DNA of 64,000 bases from Chamaesiphon minutus PCC 6605 (lineage in GTDB: Bacteria > Cyanobacteriota > Cyanobacteriia > Cyanobacteriales > Chamaesiphonaceae), in contig NC_019697.1 in the NCBI RefSeq assembly GCF_000317145.1, positions 4,002,385-4,066,384 of the forward strand. Reading direction: 5' to 3'. A program made the translations under genes and the position numbers. Of this stretch, positions 1-7,755 are shown piece after piece (position 1 is the first letter of the stretch; each line of letters begins with the position of its first letter). The notes beneath the pieces are model-generated. The model saw nothing but the letters and a program-made list of their open reading frames with translations. It ran no database searches and had not been told where the DNA came from.

Positions 1-747
1 GGCTAGATAAGCCGCCAGACAACCATTCGCACTCCCCGTCGCCGGATCTTCGGGAATCCCAAACCATTCTGTAAATACCCGGACGTGTAATTGTCGATCG
101 GGATTGACAGTTTCCGCGCAAAATACCAAAATTGCCTGAGCGGGAAGAGTGGCAACGGTCTTAGCATAGATAGCTAGATCTAATTTTGCTCGACTCACTG
201 CGGCTATCGTTTTTAGCGGCACTATTATTGATGGTAACCCAGTCGTGACAGGCTCGATCGGATACCGCTCGTCGATATCTGTAGGGTTTACACCAATGAC
301 AGCAGCTAGATCCTCGACATTGACGCGATCGAAGAATTGGGGTTGTTGTTGGTGCATCCACAAAATATCTGGCTCGCCATTGCGGTAGTGAATATCCACC
401 CCAATTTGTCCGATTTTGTAGTTGAGTGCGATCCGCTCGATTGTCTCCCCGACAGCCGCCGCTGTAGATTTGCCGACTAGTTCCCGTGCGATGACAAAGG
501 CCGTCCCAAGCGTCGGATGTCCCGCAAACGGTAGTTCTGTCGTGGGCGTAAAAATGCGGGTGTTGTAGCCGCCATTAACAGGCTCCGAGCTGGTGACGAA
601 CGTCGTCTCGGAAAAATTAATCTCGCGAGCGATCTGCTGCATCTGAAGATCCGTCAAGTTTTCAGCATCCAGACATACAGCCAACTGATTCCCCGTATAC
701 TTCTCCGTCGCAAACACATCCAGAATCAAAAACGGAATATTAGTCAT
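1..747 (-). CDS. PhzF-family isomerase, 3' end beyond the window
   Basis: The frame is open from an ATG at 747 down to base 1, giving the first 249 or so residues of a protein that normally has about 260-300. PhzF-type proteins are epimerase/isomerase-fold enzymes; most bacterial members have no proven substrate. Visible family motifs are NFSETTFV near residue 45 (the Glu is the usual catalytic acid), PFAGHPTLG near residue 75, and [10 protein letters not shown] near the visible end. The gene is divergent from apcA with about 260 bp between them. The product is cytosolic (no signal peptide). Family assignment is secure; substrate and role are unknown. Confidence 0.9.
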   Translation of the reverse strand, partial: MTNIPFLILDVFATEKYTGNQLAVCLDAENLTDLQMQQIAREINFSETTFVTSSEPVNGGYNTRIFTPTTELPFAGHPTLGTAFVIARELVGKSTAAAVGETIERIALNYKIGQIGVDIHYRNGEPDILWMHQQQPQFFDRVNVEDLAAVIGVNPTDIDERYPIEPVTTGLPSIIVPLKTIAAVSRAKLDLAIYAKTVATLPAQAILVFCAETVNPDRQLHVRVFTEWFGIPEDPATGSANGCLAAYLA

Positions 748-1006
748 TTTTGTTACTAAACTTGACTCCCCTCTAATTGTCCCACTCATCCATTCATCCA
801 CCCATCCACCCCCAATCCTCGATCGTTACAAACTATTAAGACTTTACTCAGAAACTAGTAATAATGCCGGAAAATGTTTGCGGAAGGTATAAAAATCGTG
901 ACTGACTCATACTCGATTGTGAGTAATAGCGATCCGCCTCAGACCTAAATGGCTTCTAGCCAGTTAATATAAGTCTGGTAACAAACTTTTTTGGAGCAAA
1001 CCCACA

Positions 1007-1492
1007 ATGAGTATCGTCACCAAAGCGATCGTCAATGCAGATGCTGAAGCTCGTTACTTGAGCCCAGGCGAATTAGATCGGATCAAAAACTTCGTCACTT
1101 CTGGCGAACGCCGTCTCCGCATCGCTCAAACCCTAACTGACTCTCGCGAGCGTTTGGTTAAAGGTGCTGGCGACAAGCTGTTCCAACAACGTCCTGATGT
1201 TGTTTCCCCAGGTGGAAACGCTTACGGCGAAGAAATGACTGCAACTTGCTTGCGCGACCTCGATTACTACCTCCGGTTGATCACTTACGGTGTAGTTGCT
1301 GGTGATGTTACTCCGATCGAAGAAATCGGTGTAGTTGGCGTGCGTGAAATGTACAGATCTTTAGGTACTCCGATCGATGGCGTTGCGACTGGCGTCCGTG
1401 CGATGAAAGATGCTGCTACTTCAATGATGTCTGGTGAAGACGCTGCTGAAGCTGGTGCTTACTTCGACTACCTAATCGGTGCAATGAGCTAG
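1007..1492 (+). CDS. apcA: allophycocyanin alpha subunit
   Basis: The 161-residue product has the usual ApcA length and sequence. With ApcB it forms the trimers of the phycobilisome core, which pass excitation energy to photosystem II. Cys81 in [13 protein letters not shown] is the phycocyanobilin attachment site. The gene is first in an apcA-apcB-apcC cluster. The 260 bp upstream presumably holds the promoter, but I could not single out boxes with confidence. In many cyanobacteria apcE precedes apcA; here the upstream neighbour is a divergent phzF gene, so apcE must lie elsewhere. Confidence 0.98.
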   Translation: MSIVTKAIVNADAEARYLSPGELDRIKNFVTSGERRLRIAQTLTDSRERLVKGAGDKLFQQRPDVVSPGGNAYGEEMTATCLRDLDYYLRLITYGVVAGDVTPIEEIGVVGVREMYRSLGTPIDGVATGVRAMKDAATSMMSGEDAAEAGAYFDYLIGAMS

Positions 1493-1570
1493 TTTAAAAC
1501 TAGTTTATCGACAAGTCCGATTATATTTCGCAACATAGGCAACTAGAGACTAGATAAGGAATTTAGGAAA

Positions 1571-2056
1571 ATGCAAGACGCAATTACTTCTGTTATCAAT
1601 TCATCCGACGTTCAAGGTAAATACCTTGACTCCTCCTCGTTAGACAAGCTCAAAGCTTACTTCGGTACTGGCGAACTCCGCGTTCGTGCTGCTGGTACGA
1701 TCAGTGCTAACGCTGCTACCATCGTTAAAGAAGCTGTAGCTAAATCCTTGTTGTACTCGGATATCACTCGTCCCGGTGGTAACATGTACACCACTCGTCG
1801 TTATGCAGCTTGCATCCGCGACTTAGACTACTACCTCCGTTATGCTACCTACGCAATGCTAGCTGGCGACCCTTCTATCTTGGACGAGCGCGTTCTCAAC
1901 GGTTTGAAAGAAACTTACAACTCCTTGGGAGTACCTGTTGCTGCTACCGTTCAAGCAATCCAAGCCATCAAAGAAGTTACTGCTAGCTTAGTTGGTGCTG
2001 ATGCTGGTAAAGAAATGGGTGTTTACTTAGACTACATCTGTTCTGGCTTGAGCTAG
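1571..2056 (+). CDS. apcB: allophycocyanin beta subunit
   Basis: The 161-residue product is a full-length ApcB, partner of ApcA in the phycobilisome core. Cys81 in [16 protein letters not shown] binds phycocyanobilin, and Asn71 in RPGGNMY is the position that is methylated in beta subunits. The gene starts 78 bp after apcA, with a purine-rich AAGGAATTTAGGAAA stretch just before the ATG. Co-transcription with apcA is expected. Codon use is the same highly expressed type as in apcA. Confidence 0.98.
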   Translation: MQDAITSVINSSDVQGKYLDSSSLDKLKAYFGTGELRVRAAGTISANAATIVKEAVAKSLLYSDITRPGGNMYTTRRYAACIRDLDYYLRYATYAMLAGDPSILDERVLNGLKETYNSLGVPVAATVQAIQAIKEVTASLVGADAGKEMGVYLDYICSGLS

Positions 2057-2101
2057 TCATCTAAGTTAACCAGCTTATTTCCGATCTAGATAAAAAAGTC
2101 G

Positions 2102-2201
2102 AGTCTGGGAAGTCCAATGTGAGTATTAGCTCTTCAGCAGCTTATCTAGTCTAACTAAGGTAAGTTTTGACGATCTAAAACTAACGTTTGACTCCCAGAC
2201 T
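2102..2201 (+). promoter_or_regulatory. long-range stem-loop between apcB and apcC
   Basis: The arms AGTCTGGGA (2102-2110) and TCCCAGACT (2193-2201) are perfectly complementary, and GTC/GAC pairs extend the stem beside a one-base bulge. They enclose about 80 nt. The whole gap of 339 bp between apcB and apcC holds no other gene. In other cyanobacteria a hairpin here lowers apcC transcript relative to apcAB; that role is inferred for this one. The structure has no T-run directly after it, so partial termination or 3'-end protection is more likely than a full stop. Confidence 0.6.
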
Positions 2202-2395
2202 TTGATGTATTTGGAGATTTGAATTTCGCGATCGATTGAGATTATCTCATTACATAAGTAAAGTATTGCGATTGCCGAAGGCAGGTCTTCGACCAACGAC
2301 TCCCGATCTCCCTACTGTTATTGGAGCATCGGCGACCGAAAAGTGCGAAAATTAGTATAGTTTATCCAAAATATAACAATAGGAGAACCACCGAC

Positions 2396-2599
2396 ATGCG
2401 GATGTTCAAAGTCACCGCCTGCGTTCCCAGCCAATCTCGCATCAGAACTCAGCGCGAATTACAAAATACTTATTTTACTAAATTAGTACCTTACGATAGC
2501 TGGTTCCGCGAACAACAGCGAATTATGAAAATGGGCGGTAAAATCATTAAAGTTCAATTAGCCACTGGCAAACAGGGTGCTAATACTGGATTACTTTAA
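2396..2599 (+). CDS. apcC: phycobilisome core small linker (LC7.8)
   Basis: The 67-residue protein starts MRMFKVTACVPSQSRIRTQR and matches the small core linker that caps allophycocyanin trimers and orients the core cylinders. The ATG at 2396 is chosen over an upstream in-frame TTG because it gives the standard protein and has AGGAGA at 2381-2386, ten bases upstream. The protein is basic (CpcD-like linker domain), as expected for a linker that sits inside the trimer. It is the last gene of the apc cluster and is followed by a strong terminator. Confidence 0.96.
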   Translation: MRMFKVTACVPSQSRIRTQRELQNTYFTKLVPYDSWFREQQRIMKMGGKIIKVQLATGKQGANTGLL

Positions 2600-2620
2600 T
2601 TATTAATCGGCAGAGTATCA

Positions 2621-2646
2621 AAAGAGGTCGGATATCCGACCTCTTT
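2621..2646 (+). terminator. intrinsic terminator after apcC
   Basis: A perfect palindrome of 13+13 bases (arm AAAGAGGTCGGAT) begins 21 bp after the apcC stop and runs straight into TTTTTGTTTG. The GC-rich core (GAGGTCGG) followed by a T-run is a classic rho-independent terminator for the apc operon. Confidence 0.9.
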
Positions 2647-2662
2647 TTGTTTGTAAAGAGCG

Positions 2663-2712
2663 CAACGACTTCTAGTCGTTGTTTGTGATGCAAAGTCCGC
2701 TAAGGCGGACTA
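2663..2712 (-). repeat. double-hairpin intergenic repeat, copy 1
   Basis: Read on the minus strand, this is TAGTCCGC-loop-GCGGAC, then TTTGCATCAC, then a second hairpin CGACT-loop-AGTCG. A second copy with the same TTTGCATCAC linker lies at 38614-38662. Loops differ while stems are kept by compensating changes, as in a mobile or selected RNA/DNA element. It lies between the apcC terminator and the 2765-3301 gene. Confidence 0.7.
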
Positions 2713-2764
2713 AGAAATCGAGTAGACTACTAGGCGACGATTTCAATCGTGCGGAATGTAGATT

Positions 2765-3301
2765 TTAGACATTAAGCTGTGAAACTGCCTGTGCGATCGC
2801 GGTTTTCTGTTCTTCATCGTAGCCCCAACGAGTCAAAAAATCAGTATAAGAACCAGTACCAGTCTCAATACTAACGATTAATTCCCGACATATATTCCAA
2901 ATCTGCGGTAGATTTATTTGCTGGATAATTTTGGTCGTCCGCGCGGCTACTGTTGCTGAAGATGTCACCATGTCGCTGTCGTTGCGTCGCTGATGATAGA
3001 GTTGCTGCGCGGTAGACATAGCGATATTTTTGACGAGTAAGTCCGCAGTAACTTCGGGGTGCGTGCGGAGTGCGTCAATAATTTCTGGCTGAGGCTCGTC
3101 GCAAATCGGATCTGGCGAAGTTAAATAAGTAACAAAAAAGCCCCGCGCACCATTGGCAGTTTTAACTAACTCGGATACAAAATCTCGAACTCCATCGGGT
3201 GTCAATTCCTGTTTTTTAAGCTGCGCCAAGAATGCTTGCGTCAGCTCGATCGCTTCATCGAATTTGATATTATGAGGAACGGGCAAGGTAGATAAAGACA
3301 T
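2765..3301 (-). CDS. conserved-looking hypothetical protein
   Basis: The 178-residue product is not recognised. It is acidic to neutral, lacks a signal peptide or membrane segment and appears mostly helical. A segment near residues 50-75 (TANGARGFFVTYLTS) is followed by helical stretches. I take the start MSLSTLPVP at 3301; the frame stays open 27 codons further upstream, but that part has no family-like sequence. It is transcribed towards apcC and away from the phytase-like gene. Codon use fits the chromosome. Confidence 0.6.
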   Translation of the reverse strand: MSLSTLPVPHNIKFDEAIELTQAFLAQLKKQELTPDGVRDFVSELVKTANGARGFFVTYLTSPDPICDEPQPEIIDALRTHPEVTADLLVKNIAMSTAQQLYHQRRNDSDMVTSSATVAARTTKIIQQINLPQIWNICRELIVSIETGTGSYTDFLTRWGYDEEQKTAIAQAVSQLNV

Positions 3302-3467
3302 GTTGTAATTAGTCGATCGTCGATCGCCGCTAGCTTGGTTCTGAGTCGCTCGGAGGAGCGGGCGTTGATTTTTGTGGGGCACAGAGTCTTAAACTGTAGA
3401 TAATGGGTTAATGGGTTAGCCGACCATTATCAGCGTCTTTAATTATGTATTATTACCCAGAATCGAT

Positions 3468-4688
3468 ATGAGTCTAGATAAAAACCCGAATTCTCAACGC
3501 AAAAAATTCGGGAGTTGGATTTTAGCCGGGACTGTCTCTTTCGGAGCTTTGTTGTGTCTGATGGGGATTGCGATCTTTTTGACTTCCTGTAGTTCGGAGT
3601 TGCCTAGTGAGGCTAGCAGTAGGATCTTCAATAAGATTTCAATCGAGTATATCGGCGAATACCAACTTCCTCAAGATTTGCAGGTCAAAGACACCCCTGT
3701 CGGCGGCTTGTCAGGACTGGCTTACGATCGACAGCAAGACAGGTTTTATGCAATTTCTGACGATCGGGGGGACAAAGCTCCAGCTAGATTTTACACGCTC
3801 AAACTCGATCTCGATACCAAAAGTCCCCAAGTCAAATTCAATAAGGTAGATGTTACCGACGTCACGTTGCTGAAAAATGCCAATGGGAAAACATATCTGA
3901 AATGGGAAACCGATACCGAAGCCATTGCCTTAACCTCACAGTCATCGGTATTTATCTCTAGTGAAGGCGATCGCAGCCGCAACGTTCCGCCATTTATCAA
4001 CGAATTCGATCTTAAAACTGGGCAAGTCAAACAAGCGTTACTCATTCCACAGCGGTATCTACCCGATACCGAAGCCAAACGCGGTGTGCAGAATAATCTG
4101 GCATTTGAAGGCATGACACTCAGTCCTACAGGTACTCTTCCGGCTAGCGGCGAACCAGTGCGACTATTTGCCGCCACAGAATCAGCCTTAATGCAAGATA
4201 AAATAGTACCCAAAGTTGGCGAAGATGGCAAAATTCCCGGTGCCAAAAGTCGCTGGCTGCACTATCTGCTGAGCAATCGTCCCGATGTGATTAGCGAGCA
4301 CCTGTACCAGCTAGATCCGCCGCCATTAGGTGCCATCGAGCATGGTTTGCCCGAAATTGTCTCGATCGATACTAGCGGTCATTTTCTTACCCTCGAACGT
4401 TCTTTCGGTCTGACAGGCTTTAGTGCGAAAATCTTTCAAGCTACCCCCGCAGGTGCTACCGATACTAGCAAGATTGCCAGCTTCAAAGGGAATACCACCA
4501 TTCAACCCATTAAAAAACAATTAGCCTTCGATCTCAAGCAACTCAATATCTACCTCGATAATCTTGAAGGGATGGCTCTCGGCTCCAAGCTTCCCGATGG
4601 CAGTCAGACATTATTGTTAGTTAGCGATAATAATTTTACCAAGCGTCAAATCACTCAGTTCTTGTTATTCAAACTCAAGCAGGGATAA
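3468..4688 (+). CDS. esterase-like/phytase-like domain lipoprotein
   Basis: The 406-residue product has an N-terminal membrane segment (residues 17-39) ending in LTSCSS, a plausible lipobox, so it is probably anchored on the periplasmic side. The rest fits the phytase-like (esterase-like activity) beta-propeller family: GGLSGLAYDRQQDRFYAISD near residue 78, DTEAIAL and VFISSEGDRSRNVPPFINEF in the middle, and LDNLEGMAL...LLLVSDNN near the C-terminus. Members are secreted phosphoesterases or propellers of uncertain substrate. It is a single gene with no evident operon partner. Family assignment is good; substrate is inferred only. Confidence 0.85.
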   Translation: MSLDKNPNSQRKKFGSWILAGTVSFGALLCLMGIAIFLTSCSSELPSEASSRIFNKISIEYIGEYQLPQDLQVKDTPVGGLSGLAYDRQQDRFYAISDDRGDKAPARFYTLKLDLDTKSPQVKFNKVDVTDVTLLKNANGKTYLKWETDTEAIALTSQSSVFISSEGDRSRNVPPFINEFDLKTGQVKQALLIPQRYLPDTEAKRGVQNNLAFEGMTLSPTGTLPASGEPVRLFAATESALMQDKIVPKVGEDGKIPGAKSRWLHYLLSNRPDVISEHLYQLDPPPLGAIEHGLPEIVSIDTSGHFLTLERSFGLTGFSAKIFQATPAGATDTSKIASFKGNTTIQPIKKQLAFDLKQLNIYLDNLEGMALGSKLPDGSQTLLLVSDNNFTKRQITQFLLFKLKQG

Positions 4689-5142
4689 TCAGCTTTTAGA
4701 CATTTAATCTACTGGTTGAGAAAAGGTAGCCGATCCGAGGATGGAGGCTGATGACATCTTCACGAAGAGCATTTAGTGCATGTGAGCTGAAAAGTCCAAC
4801 CCATAACCGATCGACTCGATCGCATCATCGAGATCGTTGTTGCTATCGATTAGCTATCTACGATCGACTAATTATCCTGGTAATGTCTCTAACTAGTACT
4901 TAAAATGCTCGCAAAATTTAGCACCAAGACGACATTTTGTAAAATTGCCTGTCTGCTAGATTTTGAGAGCATTTACAGTTGATGGTAGCTGATTTCATCG
5001 CTATGAATAAATCTATCTACCGCTAAATCCTTACCACCCCGATTGGCTAATCGGCGAGTTTCGATCGACATCCAGAGCTACCAATACATCGATCGATTGA
5101 GTAATAGCTAGACTCTTTAGGATGTCGATATCGCTCGTCCTG
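4689..5142. other. intergenic, no gene found
   Basis: About 450 bp between the phytase-like gene and the 3' end of the cyAbrB gene. It is AT-rich and dotted with CGATCG motifs. I see no credible reading frame, tRNA or strong terminator apart from the hairpin set that begins at 5139. Confidence 0.5.
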
Positions 5143-5192
5143 AATTAAATGGATCTGCCTAGATCCATTTAATTATCCTGAATTAAATGGAT
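5139..5192 (-). promoter_or_regulatory. A-A'-A hairpin switch over the cyAbrB stop codon
   Basis: The string CCTGAATTAAATGGAT occurs twice as a direct repeat (5139-5154 and 5177-5192). Between them lies its inverse, GATCCATTTAATT (5162-5174). The middle arm can pair perfectly with either flank: 5143-5155 with 5162-5174 (13 bp, 6-nt loop), or 5163-5174 with 5181-5192 (12 bp, 6-nt loop). The two hairpins exclude each other. The stop codon (5169-5171) is inside the middle arm, and the 5177-5192 copy encodes the conserved C-terminal residues IHLIQ. Confidence 0.65.
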
Positions 5193-5654
5193 GTGCTTGT
5201 AGCCTAGCTTAATTGTAAAGGTATCGCCTTCCTTGAGACCCATGCCTTTGGTATAAGCAGAACCGATCAGCAACTGACCATTTTTGTGAACGGTTGCTTT
5301 ATAAGTGGCAACTTTGCCGCGACTATCTCTACTAGTTTCGTCTAATTTGACACCTTTAGCAGCTAGTACCGCATCATAAAAACCAGATAGATCGGTACGG
5401 ACACCGCCCGATGCTGAAGTTTTTACATAGCCACATTGTTTGGCAGTTTCCCGCTTTGCTAGATGGCCGAGTTCTTTGACTCTTTGGAGTAAAGCCTTAC
5501 CAGTGAGCGGAGTTTGGGCAGATTCGACTTCAGTTGGAGCTGCGATCGTTGCGGCCACTTTTGCCGATTTTTCGGCTTTTGGGGCTGGTGTAGCTGTCTC
5601 GGTTGCGGCGTTTTTACGAGCTTTGGGAGCAGATTCTAATTTAGTTTTAGCCAT
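5169..5654 (-). CDS. cyAbrB-type transcriptional regulator
   Basis: The 161-residue product carries the cyanobacterial AbrB signature: LTGKALLQRVKELGHLAKRE and TAKQCGY, FYDAVLAAKGV, VHKNGQLLIGSAYTKGMGL and IKLGYKHIHL at the end. cyAbrB proteins bind DNA broadly and adjust carbon, nitrogen and stress genes. Typical cyAbrB1 and cyAbrB2 are about 120-140 residues; here residues 1-48 are an extra Ala/Lys/Pro-rich, probably disordered tail (APKARKNAATETATPAPKAE), reminiscent of a histone-like extension. A single gene on the minus strand, starting at an ATG after a short AT-rich leader. I cannot decide between paralogue classes 1 and 2. Confidence 0.9.
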   Translation of the reverse strand: MAKTKLESAPKARKNAATETATPAPKAEKSAKVAATIAAPTEVESAQTPLTGKALLQRVKELGHLAKRETAKQCGYVKTSASGGVRTDLSGFYDAVLAAKGVKLDETSRDSRGKVATYKATVHKNGQLLIGSAYTKGMGLKEGDTFTIKLGYKHIHLIQDN

Positions 5655-5771
5655 GATTGAATCAGTTGGATATTAGTTTCATTATGCACTTAATAATTGG
5701 CTAAATTACTATTCATGCAAAAATTTTGTCGCTAATCTCTAATTTTGAGGAGACGATAAAGGTAAAAACAC

Positions 5772-6452
5772 TCAAATTTTATCGTTTGGCTTTGTCGCGG
5801 CGGGGGGCATTGTCAAGAGCGACTCCAAACTATTTGCCAATTTATTGGCTATTCCCTCGATCCAAGTTTCGTCTTGTTTGGTATAGCTGCGCGGAGCATT
5901 TGCGCCCAAGATCGCCACACCTTCAGGTCCTAATGGCTGGCAAATAATCCCTTGAGTGTTGGGTGGTAAATAATCAAATTCAAATCTACCAGGATAGATT
6001 TTTGTGTCTACTAAATAAATTGCTTTTTGCTTGCTCAAAACTAAATTGAGAATCGCACCCGGTGTGACTTCGACTTTTGGTGCCAAAACTCCTCGCCGGA
6101 GTAAGACTTGCCCGCGATAGTAAATCACGATCGATCGAGTTACTGTATTTGTCAGTAGCAAATGTGATGCCCAAGCTAATTCAGTTTTGAGATCGTCTGG
6201 TAAAGTTGGCAACAATTCAAATCCTTCTGTCCCCTCTAAGATTACGCTATCGGGTTGTCGGGGTTGGACTTGTTGCCATAGCAATCCCGTCAAAATCAAG
6301 ACTGCTGTCAATATTACACCCACAGCATCCGATCGCGCCTGTGAGTCGGTCAATTCTGGAGTCAGTACCCGATTTATCATTAATAAGGTACCTGCGATAC
6401 TCCCCGCGACGATCGGTACGAGTCTGACAATGCGGTTATTATCTGCTTTCAT
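5772..6452 (-). CDS. cofactor assembly of complex C subunit B (CCB2/CCB4-like)
   Basis: The 226-residue product has two N-terminal membrane segments (about residues 8-27 and 43-59) and a soluble domain with LPDDLKTELAWASHLLLTNT and YRGQVLLRRGVL. This matches the cyanobacterial family related to plant CCB2/CCB4, which helps attach the c-type heme (heme ci) to cytochrome b6 on the stromal/cytoplasmic side of the thylakoid membrane. It lies 128 bp downstream of rpaB on the same strand and may share its transcript. Assignment from sequence memory is confident; function here is by family. Confidence 0.85.
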   Translation of the reverse strand: MKADNNRIVRLVPIVAGSIAGTLLMINRVLTPELTDSQARSDAVGVILTAVLILTGLLWQQVQPRQPDSVILEGTEGFELLPTLPDDLKTELAWASHLLLTNTVTRSIVIYYRGQVLLRRGVLAPKVEVTPGAILNLVLSKQKAIYLVDTKIYPGRFEFDYLPPNTQGIICQPLGPEGVAILGANAPRSYTKQDETWIEGIANKLANSLESLLTMPPAATKPNDKI

Positions 6453-6580
6453 CCATAGCTCCAGACCTAGATTTTATTAGTTCAAACAGACTAAAATGGT
6501 AAACCGGGCACATGAAAATTATAGAGTAGGGCTATGCCCACTCTATTACTTTACACGCTCCGATTTATAACCTTTAACCC

Positions 6581-7318
6581 CTAGATTTCATCAGGCTCGA
6601 TAATGCGCTGAAATAAATAACCCGTACCTCTAGCGGTGAGGATGAGTTCGGGATTGCTGGGATCTTCTTCTAACTTGGCGCGGAGCCGAGAAATATGGAC
6701 ATCTACAACTCGCGTATCGACATGACGTTCGGGAGTGTAACCCCAAACTTCTTGCAAGATTTCCGATCGCGAAAAAGCTTCGCCCGATCTACTTACGAGC
6801 AGTTCGAGCAGACTAAACTCCATCCCCGTAAGCCGAATCCGTTCGTCACATTTATAAACTTGACGTTTATTAGTGTCGATCTTGATCGTGGCAATCTGGA
6901 TTACTCCCGAACTAGGAATCCCATTGAGTCCATTCTTATCCACCCGCCGCAATACCGAACGGATTCGCGCTTCCAATTCTTTGGGAGAGAAAGGTTTGAC
7001 TACATAGTCATCCGCACCCAATTCTAGCCCGGTAATGCGATCGGCGACATCGCCCAACGCCGTGAGCATGATAATCGGCACATCAGATTCTTTGCGTAGC
7101 TCCTGACACACCCCATAGCCATCGAGCTTGGGCATCATCACATCGAGCACGACGAGATCGGGGCAGGTTTCGCGAAAAGTTTCTAGGGCTTCTTCCCCAT
7201 CAGCCGCTGTAACTACATCGTAGCCAATCATGGAGAGGCGAGTTTCTAAAATGCGGCGGATGCTAGCCTCATCATCAACGACCAGAATAGTTTCCTTATG
7301 ATTTTCCAAGCTTATCAA
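6581..7318 (-). CDS. rpaB: OmpR-family response regulator RpaB
   Basis: The 245-residue protein is a full-length RpaB/Ycf27. The receiver domain (residues 10-125) has the acidic pair VVDDEAS, phospho-acceptor Asp59 in LVVLDVMMPK, and VVKPFSPKEL with the conserved Lys. The winged-helix domain (about 145-240) ends with VDVHISRLRAKLEED and LILTARGTGYLF. RpaB is the essential regulator that binds HLR1 sites in high-light genes and works with Hik33/NblS. A candidate target, the hli gene at 49473, is in the same window. It is divergent from radA. Confidence 0.96.
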   Translation of the reverse strand: MISLENHKETILVVDDEASIRRILETRLSMIGYDVVTAADGEEALETFRETCPDLVVLDVMMPKLDGYGVCQELRKESDVPIIMLTALGDVADRITGLELGADDYVVKPFSPKELEARIRSVLRRVDKNGLNGIPSSGVIQIATIKIDTNKRQVYKCDERIRLTGMEFSLLELLVSRSGEAFSRSEILQEVWGYTPERHVDTRVVDVHISRLRAKLEEDPSNPELILTARGTGYLFQRIIEPDEI

Positions 7319-7755
7319 AGCTCCTATCGTATAGTGGTAATTTTTTTAACGTTAACTTTTAACATCCTAAGATTAAGATTATCATTAATTCCAACTAAAT
7401 TGGTGCAGTCAAACCCCTTCAGAATCGGAATTGCGTCGATTGCCAGTTAAAATTCTTTAACATTTTTTAACAATTGAGCCTATTTGTCTCATACCATTTT
7501 GGATTGTGGATTGTGAATTTTGCGGATGCAACACATACGGAGGTTTCCGACCCATGGCTCGATCGAAGCAAGATTAGGAAAACCTTGCTGCATCTAGAAT
7601 CTTCTAACTCATCTGTCGCTATTGCTTTTTAAGTTGGGATCGGCTAAAGGCACATCTTTGAATGTTCGCTTCAGTCTGACAGTTTTGAAGTGAAGTTTGA
7701 AGATCGCCTCTGACACTCGCCCACCATGTACCCTCTACCTTCTACCCTCTAGATC
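7319..7755. other. rpaB-radA intergenic region
   Basis: This 437-bp divergent control region has no gene that I can see. It contains runs of TTAAC: TTTAACGTTAACTTTTAACAT near 7345-7372 on the rpaB side. Near the radA start there are heptamer-like CCCTCTACCTTCTACCCTCTA strings (7729-7751), part of the 7-bp repeat style seen elsewhere in the window. Confidence 0.5.
7456..7475 (+). promoter_or_regulatory. direct 10-bp repeats TTTAACATTT/TTTAACAATT
   Basis: Two 10-bp units, TTTAACATTT and TTTAACAATT, stand head to tail. The one-helical-turn spacing is that of an HLR1 (RpaB) site, but the core has TTAACA instead of TTACA. It could be an autoregulatory RpaB site or a site for another OmpR-type regulator; it could also be an AT-rich coincidence. 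Confidence 0.3.
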
